The notes beneath the pieces are model-generated. The model was not told the DNA's origin. It saw only the letters and a list, made by a program, of their open reading frames with translations, and made no database searches. Of a stretch of 64,000 nucleotides of DNA, positions 34,559-45,962 are shown in pieces (within the stretch, counting starts at the first letter, position 1; every line of letters begins with the position of its first letter). The DNA is from Hedera helix (Eukaryota; Streptophyta; Magnoliopsida; Apiales; Araliaceae): positions 20,623,244 through 20,687,243 of the forward strand of contig OX359278.1 of the NCBI GenBank assembly GCA_947179155.2, written 5' to 3'. The position numbers and the translations under genes are program-made.

Positions 34559-36901
34559 TGAAGGGCACAAATTATTCTACTATTTTGACGATAACAAAAT
34601 AAGAATTAAAAGTATTTAGAAAAACTAGGATAGAATCCTCTCCGTAGAATTTTATATTATATTACAATATTCATTCTACTTTCTTATTTTTCTGTGACTC
34701 AAATTCTTTAATGATTCTAAAAAGAACAAAAACATAGCTAAAAATGAAGACGCCCGAAGCCAGACCCGAAGAGAAAAGATCCACCCAACCCCGAACTCCC
34801 GAAACCGAACTCATGATACTGACCTCGAAGCCATACCGACCCCGAAGCCATGTCAATCCAGAAGCCATGCCGACCCTGAAGCCATACCGAACCCCTGAAG
34901 CCGAACTCCCGAAGTCAAACCCAAAATCAGTACGAATTTATTTTTCACTCAACAATCGTAGAACTACAAGTTTTAACTCTAAGAACTTATTTTTTTAACT
35001 AAATGATCTTCGAGTTCTCTCTGAGTATTTCATGATAGTAGAACAAATTCAGCCTTAACTCAACGAATATTCAGTTACAGCTATCACAAGAATATACTCT
35101 ACGATTTTAGAATCAAGCTAAATTTAATATTTTCCACGAGCTTTAAACAGTTAATTATTTTTGAGTTGGACAAAGAGAATGCAAACACTCTCTCTCTCAA
35201 TTCGAAAAAAGCACATGTGCTTTCTCTCTCTTCCTATTTCACCCGAAAATGTGTAAAGAAATGCACACTTTCTCATGCCATGAAATTTTTTTCTTTTACG
35301 TGGCAAGAAAAATTCATTTCCCATTCTGTCGACCACATAAGCAGGAAAGAGAAATAAAAAACTAAAGGAATTATAGACCATTAGATCAATAATTGAATCA
35401 ACCTAATTATAGCCATTCATTCAAATTTCTTTTTTCCTAGAAATACTGGCATACTTCATTCAAGCAGAATCAATCTAGCCAAAAACCAAACTCTGCCCAT
35501 AATTCTCTCTCAATCTTAAAATTCTTAAACAAATAGATTCTAGTGGGATAGAAAGTGATCCGAAGAGCAAGAAAGTTACATTCTGCAAAAATCAAAATTA
35601 TTATTTTACGCAAATGAGTCCACATACTTTATTATATTTTGTGCTAATATATCACTTTCTTATTTGTGGTTAATATTATTATTACTATTATATTTGTTAT
35701 ATATATTAAACACCACAAGCACAAAGCACTTTTAGTTGAATTTAGTTATATCATTATGCTTCATTCAAGTTGATCATCATTGATTATATTTATACACACT
35801 TGAATTAACAGTTTATATATATTAATATGAACTTTATATATAATCCTTCTAAAAAGTGAAAGACAAGTGATCAGGCCTTCTATAATTTTTCTTAAAAAGA
35901 TCGATATCACTTGAAAATCGTAAATTGTAACCCTTTCTAGTTAAGTGATACAAGACAATATTTTCTCAAAATTGGATAATTCTATCCTTATAATTCTTGT
36001 TTGAAAATCATTGCCTTATTATGTATAAAAAGATGATTCCTCCTCTCTTTGAGAGTGATAAACAAAATTTATAAACACTTGATTTATAAAGTGCAGTATA
36101 TTGACCTTTATTTAAAGAATTAATCTCACATCATAAAAAGTGTTCTATATAAACTAAACTGATCCATATACGTAAACTGTCAATTAATTTGAAATCATTG
36201 GTTTAACTATCATTTTGCAGGGATTAATTCTTAAACTGACATTATTTATATCCTACAATATTTGACATATATGAACTTAAACTGTTATCTATCTGCTTAA
36301 TTAAAGAAGCATTTAATTGAAGATAACATTTCTTTTAACAAAAGGGGTAGAGTTAGGTGTTGTTCTAGTATGTGAGGAATTGAGTGATTCTTGTTCCAAG
36401 ACTAAGATCTTAGAAATGTTATAGGTTTGAGTTTTTAAGTGAGTGAGGAAGAAAAAAAAATATCAAGTTCCAAGACCAGTCGAAGAAGAAATACTAGAAG
36501 CTCCATAAAGGAAATCTATAATTCTTGAAGAATACTATGTGATAGTTGTTCTAAGACAGGATCATATTTGTAAAGGTTTCTCCCCCTAATTTAAGGAGTT
36601 AAACTATTTTATAATGAAAAATTCCAAATCCTGGAGAGGAGTTTGGAGACTGGACTAGCTATATATATATGGTAGACATAAATATAGTGAGCCATGATAT
36701 TGTTGTGTTCTCTATTTGGTATCTCTCTATCTCTATCTCTTTACTTTGATTCGCTAAAATATTTAAATAAATATTTAAAAAATCAAATCATTTACGAAAA
36801 TAGAGTTAAATATTAAAGATGCCAAGATTTTTTAAAAAGTAAATTAATCTATTCAACCCCTCCCCCCTTCTAGATTAATTATTGCATAATCGGACCTAAC
36901 A
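34559..36901 (+). repeat. 3' LTR of the SIRE-type element
   Basis: 2343 bp, starting TGAAGGGCACAAATT and ending ATTCAACCCCTCCCC...GGACCTAACA. It contains a GC-rich tandem array at 34747-34925 with a ~17-bp unit around CCCGAAGCCATACCGA, which creates a Pro/Glu-rich frame without a known domain. The similar-sized minus-strand LTR at 13364-15675 shares both ends. Probable insertion site on the right is ATGAT (36902-36906); the left partner is lost. Confidence 0.75.
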
Positions 36902-37523
36902 ATGATTAGATAGTTCATCAACGCGGGTCAATAAACCAAACGCTACACCATCACCAAAATGGTGACCTGAACTATGTATATGACCAGCCTCAACCGTACA
37001 TGTTACCTAGAAAACTTGAATAGTAGAACTTGGTGGTTAAAGCAGATTAGTTAGTCAAAGTTATCCAGCAGCAGGTTGGATCCAACATACTTGAGCCTAA
37101 TGATATTAAGAGCCAGCTCGAAACATCAATAGCTAATGAAGATTCCATTATGGGCAAGCTGAGTTTATATATCAAATCTATATTTCAAAAGATGATTGGC
37201 TAATGATCACCAAAGTTGATGAATTAGCTAACCAGGACAAATCAGCTAATCAAGATGGATCAGCTACCCTGGATGGATCAATTGATCTGATGCTGCAATA
37301 TCACAAAAATGAAGCTTTGAGCTATGTGTAATACCAGGCACATGCAAAGTTAGATGTTCTAAGGCGAACCTTGGAAATTATAAGGAAGAATCAAGCATGG
37401 ATAAATCCCAATTGGCCACTTTGGTGGACGACTGGCAGTTGTGTCAACCTTTTTAACCATGCAACATTTAGGATTTGGATTTTAATAATATCTTACCTTC
37501 ATCCTTCAGAAGTGAAGTAAGAT

Positions 37524-37557
<34 letters not shown>

Positions 37558-37558
37558 A
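36902..37558 (+). other. Gypsy-like 3' internal fragment
   Basis: No domain recognised. Short readable stretches rich in Asp/Ser/Gln are interrupted by stops. It ends with ...AGATATT, a run of 29 G, then CAA, and then a TGTTTATACC start, which looks like a polypurine tract next to an LTR. That would make 37559 onward the 3' LTR of a Tat-like element into which the SIRE-type element inserted. Confidence 0.4.
37527..37555 (+). repeat. G29 homopolymer at a probable polypurine tract
   Basis: Twenty-nine consecutive G, three bases before the TG of the LTR-like sequence at 37559. Polypurine tracts of Gypsy elements often hold a few G; this one is greatly expanded. Long G runs can form quadruplexes. 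Confidence 0.9.
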
Positions 37559-38510
37559 TGTTTATACCTAAATCCCAAAATTTTAATTTCGGGTTAAGTA
37601 ATTTTTGACTAAGTACTTGATTAAGTTAACTAAACATAACTGAAGTACTAGGGTTAACTGATGACGTTCAGACAAAGGCATCCAACTAGGCCGAAAATTA
37701 AAGAAACATTTGACGTGTTTAAAACAATCAAGCACATGAAATAGTAGTTATACACACATGTTCCTTCAAATCAGAAACATAGAAAAGTCAAGTTTAGTTA
37801 ATTGGCACACTAGCAAAGTTCGTTGAAATTTAAGGAACGTAATAGTTAAGTCAAACACTCAAAGTAAGCAAGTGAAAACCCATGTTTCTTTTATATCAGC
37901 GGAGTGGAAAGACCCACATTCGTGGTTTCAGATGTCAACAAAAAGTGGGTTAATGAGTCGAATTTCAAGGAAAACGCAACTAAGTGAACAATTAAGTTTG
38001 TGAAATAGCTTCTCACCAGTTCTATAAATAAGAAAAGTTCATTTTGTGAGCAACACACAACCTAGTTTAGAACTCTATTTTTTTTCCAATTTTTCATTAG
38101 CTTTTAGCTTAGTTTTATAATAATTAGCTTAGTTAACTATTATAATACGTAATTTTATTATATTTGCAACTTATTATATCCACTTGGACTTAGTTGTATT
38201 TTCAATACCAGTTGTTTGCTTTTATCCGGACCTTTACAAAGTGTCGTTAATTTGCTTTGCACTTTACCAAGGATGTAGATCCGGGTCGAAAAGTTTACAA
38301 CATATCACATCACTTATATTCAGGTTTTTACTTAATTATCTAGCATTAATTGTTATATGTTGTATCCATTTGTTAACTATGACGTGCTAATAAACAATTA
38401 TGATAAGTTGAAATTTGTTTATAGTTATAATAACTTAGCTGATAATAATTCAAGAGGTTGATATTTATAATTTATCTTAATTCTGATTATAAATCAACCA
38501 GTAGATCAGA
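37559..38510 (+). repeat. Tat-like LTR region (3' boundary not fixed)
   Basis: Starts TGTTTATACCTAAATCCC just after the G run. It contains a TATA box (38023-38030), then CAACACACAACCTAG and a region near 38190-38310 (ATCCGGACC, AAGGATGTAGATCCGGGTC) like the ends of Tat-type LTRs. A clear CA end and primer-binding site could not be placed. CACTA element 1 follows at 38514. Confidence 0.45.
38023..38030 (+). promoter_or_regulatory. LTR TATA box
   Basis: TATAAATA about 465 bases into the LTR-like sequence, preceding a plausible leader. Confidence 0.4.
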
Positions 38511-38599
38511 TAGCACTACAAAAAAAGTAGGGCAAAAGCGACACTATTATTTGAGATGCACCATAAAACTGTCTTAAAAGTAATTGTTTGAGACGGTGT

Positions 38600-40150
38600 A
38601 AGACGGGTGGGTTTTAAAAATAAATATTGTATTTAAGACGGGTGGGTTTTAAAAATCAAAGTGTATTAGAGATGGTTTGAATATAATCATCTTAAGTGCT
38701 GAAATGTGGGATCAATTAAATATTTATAATTTAAAAATTATTTATTGAGGTAATTTTCACAAATTTTCCCCCTCTGGAATTCTAAATTTCTGATTGAGTC
38801 ATCTATCTTACTCTGTGGTAGCGAAACCAAAATTAAATATCCCTCTTTTCTCCTCGCCTCACTCTCAGTAAATCTACGCTCTACTTTTTCTCTCCCATTG
38901 GACCACCACGCTATCACCACTATACCACCACTCCACGGCCCACGCTCTCCCCCCCTCATATCTTCCTGTCAAACGTTTCCCCCCTTCTCCGAATCGCACC
39001 GTATTCTTCTCTTGAGCAGAAATTTGAGCCAAAAATTTAAAAATCAAGATGAGTTCATTAATTCGTGATTATCTTCAACGTTCTTTGATTGGATTTGAAC
39101 ATAATGGATCTTGGGTAGTCGTGTATATTTGATTTGGGGAACTATCTATTTTCTCTCTCCTAGGGTTTGACCTCCGTAAGCGCCTCATTCTCTCCTCTAC
39201 TTTCTATGACAGTTACACACTCGTTCTTCACCAAGTATATATGTTCAATTTATGGGTTATATATGTTGAAGAAAATTTGGGTATTCAACATAAACCCTAT
39301 ATTTTTGTTTAAATATTTGGGTATTCACAAATTCATTAGAAATTTAACTCCTTTTGCGGAACGGATGGAATATGTATTTTAAGAATATCGTATTTCTTCT
39401 CCTTTTGGCTGGTTTTGTGCATATATGCTTACACGCAGGTACTTACTTAGAGGCAGACTCGCAACAAGCCAACAACAGAGAGGGAGAAAGGGGAGAGAGC
39501 AAGAGCAGAAACAGAGAGGACTCACCAGCAAGGCGTCGACTCCGGCAGCTCGCGACTTCGGCCTCTACTCTGGTATGTTTCTTCTTCTTCTTCTCTTCTT
39601 ATCTTCCTCTACTCCAGTATATTCGGCCTTTTTTTTCTTCCTTTTACTATGAGAGACTGTTTTTACTCTTCTTCTAATTTCTTCTCTTTTGCGTTTCTTT
39701 TTTCTGCACTGAGCCTTTGCAGGTGTTGTATAATTCACTTTTTTTTTTGTTTGGGAGTTGGGACTGATTCGTTTAGGCTTTACAAGCATGATATTTATAA
39801 TGTTAGTACTTAGTAGTGTGTTATTCTGACAAGCATGGTTAATGTTAGGGCTGTGTTATTCTGCTGCCTGCTTATTGCGATTAATGTAATAAAAAATTTG
39901 TACCGTGTTTTTTGTAATAAAACTGTGCAATTTTTTTGACAAATTTTCCATTTCTAAGTCAATCAGTCCTTCCAAACAAAATTACATGCAATTTGCATAG
40001 AAATGGAATTTGGGTTTTGAAAATTGGAATGTAATTAATTATTAATTATTGTAGTTTAAAGGAATGTGTTGATTTTCTGTGTTGATTGGTGCTTAATGGT
40101 TATGAACGTGATGTTGCGTAATTGTGTAATTGTATTTTGTAGATAGTTAA
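38600..40150 (+). other. Upstream region and 5' UTR of the BED/hAT gene
   Basis: Looks like a gene 5' region: pyrimidine-rich stretches (38740-38990), a short open frame from an ATG at 39049 (27 codons), then a likely intron with GTATGT at about 39571 and acceptor TTTGCAG at 39721. A second acceptor TTTTGTAG stands at about 40142, just before the main ATG. Small ORFs at 39167-39677 show no domain. Confidence 0.4.
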
Positions 40151-41107
40151 ATGGCGGAAAGTTCGGGAGCGGAGGGTTATGATCCAAATAAGGATCCTAA
40201 AAGAAAGGCCAAGTCTAAGGATCCGGGGTGGAAATATGGATTTTGGCCGGAATTAAGTGATAAAAATCTCGTGCAATGCATACTCTGTGGGAAAAAGATT
40301 CATGGAGGAATCAAGAGATTCAAGCAACATCTTATCGGTGGGTATGGGGATGTGGCCAAGTGTCATCGAACTACAACAGAAATTGCAAGCGAGATGCATC
40401 AAGCAATAATGAGTAACAAAAGGAACAAACCAATTCAATTTGATGTTTCAAGCAATGCATCTAATCCTTCCAATGCTTCCTCTGCAATTGTTCCAAGTTT
40501 TGGGACTGTAGCTAAAAGGACGAATAGTGTGTTTCAATTCACTAAGCCACAACTACAAACGAAGACAATTGAAACTTATTTTAGAAAATCTCCTGAAGAA
40601 GTTGTGGATGAAAGACGTCGCAAAGGTCTTAGCCAAACAACTTTGGAGAATTGTCTAAGGTCACCGGAAGAGAAAGAGAAAGTTCACATGCACATTGCCA
40701 ACTGGTTTTATGAGAATGACATCCCTTTTAACGCAGCAAATACAAGAAGTTTTGAGGTGATGATAGAGGCTATCGGGCAGTATGGGCAGGGTTTGAAGCC
40801 TCCTTCGTATCAGGAACTAAAGGAGAAGCAAAAAACTTTTTTGATGCAGCACGGTTGCACTCTTATGTCAGACGGATGGACAAACAAAAGAGGCAGAAAC
40901 TTGATAAATTTTCTTAATAGTGTTGTTGGTGCATCCGATGCGGTCGAGGATTGCAATATTCGTAGAACAGATCATGTCTACTTACAACGTGGTGGTGTTT
41001 CAACTTCGAGGGAATCGAGGATAAGAGCAGTGGATGACTCTGATTCTTATGGAGAAGAGAAAGGTCTTCTTAATGATGATGAGGATGTGGATGGTGATTA
41101 TGGATGA
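40151..41107 (+). CDS. BED zinc-finger / truncated DUF659 hAT-derived protein
   Basis: 318 aa with no internal stop. Residues about 27-75 form a BED zinc finger: a WKYGFWPEL lead, CILCGKKIHGGIKRFKQH, then a final Cys (DNA binding). Residues about 215-255 start a DUF659 domain (KPPSYQELKEK, then GCTLMSDGWTNKRGRNLINFL), typical of hAT-transposase-like plant proteins. The rest of DUF659 and the hAT C-terminal dimerisation region are missing. From residue ~258 the chain passes into a short Asp/Glu-rich tail, so the gene looks like an internal-deletion product. It could not catalyse transposition; it might bind DNA. In-frame sequence after the TGA keeps the acidic character for about 20 codons, suggesting the stop is recent or the tail variable. 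It lies inside CACTA element 1. Confidence 0.8.
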   Translation: MAESSGAEGYDPNKDPKRKAKSKDPGWKYGFWPELSDKNLVQCILCGKKIHGGIKRFKQHLIGGYGDVAKCHRTTTEIASEMHQAIMSNKRNKPIQFDVSSNASNPSNASSAIVPSFGTVAKRTNSVFQFTKPQLQTKTIETYFRKSPEEVVDERRRKGLSQTTLENCLRSPEEKEKVHMHIANWFYENDIPFNAANTRSFEVMIEAIGQYGQGLKPPSYQELKEKQKTFLMQHGCTLMSDGWTNKRGRNLINFLNSVVGASDAVEDCNIRRTDHVYLQRGGVSTSRESRIRAVDDSDSYGEEKGLLNDDEDVDGDYG

Positions 41108-43759
41108 AGGGTAACTATTGTTTCAAGTGATGATACCTTTGATGGGAGAGATGACGATATGAATATTGAGTTTTTATGACTTTGTTTTTATTTCTATATT
41201 ATGTTTGTTTTTGACAATGTCACAATGAACATGTCTTTATCTTATTAAGGATGATTGTCTAATACTATGATATAATTATATGTTTGTTTATATCTTTATC
41301 TTAACAATGATTGTATAATTTGTTTTATCATAAATTATTGAATTTTTAGTATTGAAATTTATGGTATTCTATATATACAATATTAAAACTTAAGAAATTA
41401 AACATAAATTTAAGAATTATATTGAATTAAATAGAATATTACAAAGGTATCATTATTTATATAATTTGAAGTTGGTACAAGTTTAAAAAATTAGTGATTT
41501 GATATGCTATAACTTATAGTATGAATATGGTAAATTACTAGAAAAATAAATATATTAATATTCATATAAATGTTAAATATATATAATTTTATTGGTATAA
41601 AATTTATATTGTTAACAACTTGTGGACGACTAGTCGGACGTTTTGTCATCTAAACGCTTAAACTCTTGACTGTTACCTCACCTCGATTTGTCACATTGAT
41701 AACTATGGAGACAGTATTTCGGTAAGTTGAATCCCATTGAGAAAATGGACAATTGTAGGTTGGTGGTGTTAATACATAAATCAGCTTTAGAATGAGCTAC
41801 GGCAGTGTAATATACATGCTTTATGTGGAAATAAAAATGTCAGTTGTTGCATGTGTGAAACATTTGATAATGATATTATCAATTAGTTTTCTATCTTAAA
41901 CTGGCATCCAAATCTTGGCTTGTTAGTAAATTATTTCTCTACAATTGTTTTAGAAAATTGATGTTGAGATGGAGTTATATTTGTTGATTGACTTATTCAA
42001 CTTTTCAAGAACCCATGCTATAATTGAAAAAATTATGCGTACAATTAAAAAGACGGTGATACATTGTGTACAAGTTTTTATACATTATAGAAACAAAGAA
42101 ACGAGTAAATGGGTCTCTTTTTCCAAATTTATCAAAATCCATTACTATAAGAAATTCATTATTTTACTTGCTAGGTCAAATATTTAGTGGGGTTCATCCT
42201 AGTTTTTGATACCCAATATCAAAGAAAGTGATGCCCCGCAATTCTCATGAGCATACAAAAGACTGCTATTCTATTTGAGAAGGTATGATTTTTTTATTTT
42301 TTTTTAATTTATTTATCTGATCAGTTATTAGATCGTTATGGGGCTGAATTCAGTGCCAGAAAACATTTCCAGAATTCAGTGGCAATAGGCTTTGGTCTAT
42401 TGTCTGGTAACTTTCAGTGCTAGATTTTTTATAACCAATGTAAGATCTGTCCTCTCAAACATGTGACCTTAATTTTAAATAATAATTCATTTTATTTGGA
42501 CTAATATCAAAAAATTATTTTTAAGAGTTCTTGAAGGCTGTTACACTTGTCTGAGGCGTTATTCAGAGGCATTATCTCCGGCCTGAACTTCACCTTCTTC
42601 TTCTTGGTTATGTTCATATTCTTAATGTCTTATTGATCAGAAAACTCATCTACTTTATGCTACTTATATTTATTTAGTAATGGGAATAGATGGTTGTGAC
42701 TTGTGAGCCTAGTTGTAACTAGTTCCTGATAGTTGAAAAAAATGAAGAACTGCTATATTTAGTTTCTCAAAAGTACTACCTATTCATGCTCCTTGGCAAT
42801 ATTAAAACAATAATACAATTATACTTTGATAAAATTTAGGTAGTTGACATTATTTTCCTCTGCATAGAACTGTTAATCATCTTTATATTGAGGTGCTTCT
42901 GAGTTCTGGGAAAAGATTTATATTTATTATCAGATCATGTTGCTGTATCTCATTAGTCACCAAACCTCAGTGATATATATCCCTTAAACCATGGCTAGTG
43001 GCTTGAGGTTTCTTACAAATGAAACATGGGGTCTATTTTTGTTCTATTTTTTTTTTCCTTAATTAGGTGATTCTTTCTGTACATCTCTATTTTTTTTTTT
43101 TGTTGCTTTTTCTCTGTTTTTCTTTTTGCCTCTGTTTGGTTATTGAGAAAATGCAGCTTGTTATGAGTTCAGATGTGTACCGTCATTGATTTGTACAGGT
43201 ATTGTCATAGATTTGTATTTGTATTGGAGTGCATCATCTACATTCTGATATCTATATTCTTTTTAATTTTATTATTGTCCTTATGATATTCTTCTGTAAA
43301 TTGATTTTTTCTTTTTTCCCTTTTAATGTTGTGTGTTAATTGACTTTTGTTATTTTGTATTATATGACTTTAGTAGGTCCATAAAAGTTATTTTTTTCCC
43401 TTTTAATGTTGCAGGTTTCTTAATAACAAGAAGACCATAAGTGCAAAAAATATACGAAGTGTGGGATTGTCAAGTTCTCATGGGTTATACTTTTCTTTTG
43501 ATAATTAATGTACTACTGTTGTAATTAGTTAGATGGGAATTCTTGTCGTAATTTTCAATGAATATCGTATACTCTGTAAAATTTTGAAGATTACTTGTGA
43601 ATAAATTTGGTTCTGGTCTCATAATTGATTAGTGGTACTTATTATTTTGTTTGTATTTTAACTTAATAATTTTGATTATGTTTATTCACATAAAAATTTA
43701 AAATAAAAAAGAAAAAGAAAATATGGTGAATAGATTATTATTATTTTTTATTAGTGATG
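41108..43759 (+). other. CACTA 1 non-coding interior
   Basis: AT-rich, with T runs near 42290, 43050, 43090 and 43390. No recognisable coding block. Bases 43420-43620 look like a transcribed 3' end (acceptor-like TTGCAG at 43411, then an AATAAATTTGG signal near 43601). Confidence 0.4.
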
Positions 43760-44239
43760 GTTTATGCTGTCATCGAAAGAAAGTTTGAACAAATTGTAAT
43801 TGGCGCCAAACAACATTAGCGACGGTTCTAACCTGTCATTAATAACGTAACTCTTAACTATATAGCCCGTAGACAATTATGATGGTCTAAAAAAACTATC
43901 TTTAATACTTTTTGGGACAGTTTCAAACTGTCACCAAAAACAAATACGACGCCTTAATGACAGCAGAAAATCGTCACAGAAACCATCATGAATACCTTTT
44001 GCGACGGTTTTGAGGCATTTGGAGATGGTTTTGTACTTGTCTCAAAAAGCCTCTTTTTTTTTTTGTAAGTTAGCTTTTAAACCAATTGTCTAATATTGAA
44101 GTTCTTAGTCAAAGGCAAAAAGACCCACTAGAAAAATAGTTCCTTCTTTTCTTTAATCGTCTGACTAGTTTCAATTAAGCTATTGGCCGATATTTGAAGG
44201 ACATCGTTAACAAAATAGTATCTTGCCAATTGGAAAACA

Positions 44240-45962
44240 TTATCTCACAACAAGTTTAATGAACTTTGACACGCTCGCACATAAAATTATTCAGGCACAA
44301 GACACCGGCTGTACGATCGGCGAGGCAATCAATAAAGGTTTGCGTCAGCCCTGAAGAGCTTAAATTTATTCATGGTGGAGCACATTTGACCCCAATTCGG
44401 CATCAGTTGTTCCTTACTCCACTCACGTTAACAAATTCTTGAAGTTCGAGAGTATATCGTAGAGCTTTGATCCCAAACCCATGATAGGGAGGAACAAGAT
44501 TGACTTTGGGATGTCGAACTTCAACAGCATAAGCGAGATAAGATATAAGAAACTCAACTCCGAAAAATCGAACAAGCTAAGGATGTCTTAAAAACTATGC
44601 GTCATCAACAGCAGGAGTGGGATGCCCAGCTAGTAGCCCTTGAGAGCAAAGGTGAGATATCTCTATCTAAGATGATCTTGAAGATGGACATAAATGTGTC
44701 GGGCATCGCACAAGGATTAACACTCCAGAATAAGTCAGGAATCACTGTTCAAGAACTACCCCTGGGGATATTGCCAATCCTATCATGCAGAAGTTCGTTG
44801 AGATGGAGAAATAATTAGTAGTAACCCAGTCGAATCTAATGTCGTTGGATTCAAAGTCCTTATTCACTTTGACAATTAATGAAGTTCAAGTAACCTTATA
44901 AAGATGGTTCCCCTTTAGCGAGATATGACAGTACGGGCGATCCATATGACCAAACACACACTAATTTATGCCTTATTCACTACTATGGTCATAGAGATGT
45001 CGTTTGGTGCCATATGTTTGTCATTACCTCGAAAAAGGGTCAAGGGAACTATGTAATAAATTTAATGATTGGTTCGACAACAATTAGCACAGAAGAAAAC
45101 TTATAGCCTCTCTTATGTAGATAAAGCAATGGTCCAATGAGAATTTGAGCCAATAAGTGATGCAATTTAGGAAAATAGTTGGGACTTTAGGAGATTTGAA
45201 CATGCCATAGGCTCCTGGTTTTTTTTTATCATGGGGTTAAATGTTGAGCAGTTTAGGAAATTGATGAAAGATATTATGTTCACACTGTCCTAGGATTTGT
45301 CAGAAGCTTATGATCGGACAGAGAATTTTATCGCCATTGACGATGCTATGGAAAGTTTGAAGCAACAATCTCAATGGTCCAACAAGCCCCATGACCGAGA
45401 TATCAAACCAGATGTCTAAGTGAAGAAGGATGGAGTTGGAAATTCTTTAGGCAACGAAAAGCTCCCATGTAAACCAAGGTTTGATAATAAAGCATATACT
45501 CATTTGAACACCAACCGTACCAAAATTTGGAAAGAGATTAAGGATAATCCATTTTTTAAACTGTGTCCACCGGAGAGTCATAGTGTTAGGGGATCCCAAC
45601 ATTAGTTTTGCCTTTAGCATTAGGGAAGGGCCATTCTACCGAATCCTGTTGGTGGCTTTAGAATCTGATCGTGAAGAATGTTCAGAACAAAAAACTAGTA
45701 TAATATGTGGCAGAGTACACTAAGGATGTAGTAATAGGAACATGGTCAATTTTAGGATTCAGATAAAGATAAGGATTCGAATCAGGATGTTCACCCAAGA
45801 TGAGTAGTTGATGTTATTTTAAGAGGATCGGCATCTAGACTTATTAGAAGGAAGCGAAAGCTTCTCTGAGAGCCATTCTCTTTATAAATGACCGACCTTC
45901 AAAATTGGAACATCCGTATCCCAATACAGTACTTTCTTTCTTGGATGAGGATTATCCTTTAA
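44240..45962 (+). pseudogene. Tat-like Gypsy gag pseudogene
   Basis: Gag of a Ty3/Gypsy element, broken by stops and shifts. The capsid core is readable near 44920-45350: ARYDSTGDPYDQTHTN, a KKGSRELCNKFNDWF block, LMQIKQWSNENLSQ-like sequence, then LSEAYDRTENFIAIDDAME-like sequence. The clean frame at 45420-45605 holds THLNTNRTKIWKEIKDNPFF, typical of the Gag linker in this branch. From 45905 the frame reads toward the protease (SFLDEDYPLN) and is cut by the solo LTR at 45968. It resumes in the same frame at 59137. No zinc knuckle was found. Confidence 0.75.

Larger units (their letters stand above)
18540..36901 (+). mobile_element. SIRE-type Copia element, 3' part, heavily interrupted
   Basis: Host element for several insertions. 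It consists of untranslated sequence (18540-19729), an envelope-like ORF in four pieces (19730-34110), a polypurine tract, and a 3' LTR (34559-36901). The layout of an envelope-like ORF, then a purine-rich tract ending in CATCATCAAAAAGGGGAAGAT, then the LTR is that of the SIRE/Maximus branch of Copia. Gag and pol are not seen, because the left side is replaced by another Copia LTR at 18539. About 4.6 kb is native; the rest is inserted DNA. Confidence 0.7.
38514..44070 (+). mobile_element. CACTA-type DNA transposon 1 carrying a BED/hAT gene
   Basis: The left end CACTACAAAAAAAG and right end (reverse complement) ACTTACAAAAAAAA form short inverted termini, flanked by the 3-bp duplication TAG (38511-38513 and 44071-44073). 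Subterminal DNA carries repeated GACGG/GACGGT words in both orientations (38590-38650, 43810-44030), the usual binding-site arrays of CACTA elements. No CACTA transposase is seen; instead there is a gene with a BED zinc finger. The right terminus has diverged more than the left. Non-autonomous. Confidence 0.75.

Noticed and set aside
35151..35381. Paired 63- and 76-aa ORFs on opposite strands
   Set aside because: Both lie inside the SIRE-type LTR; low-complexity and without similarity I can recognise.
38738..38959. 73-aa minus-strand ORF opposite the BED gene upstream region
   Set aside because: It is antisense to a pyrimidine-rich leader and shows no known domain.
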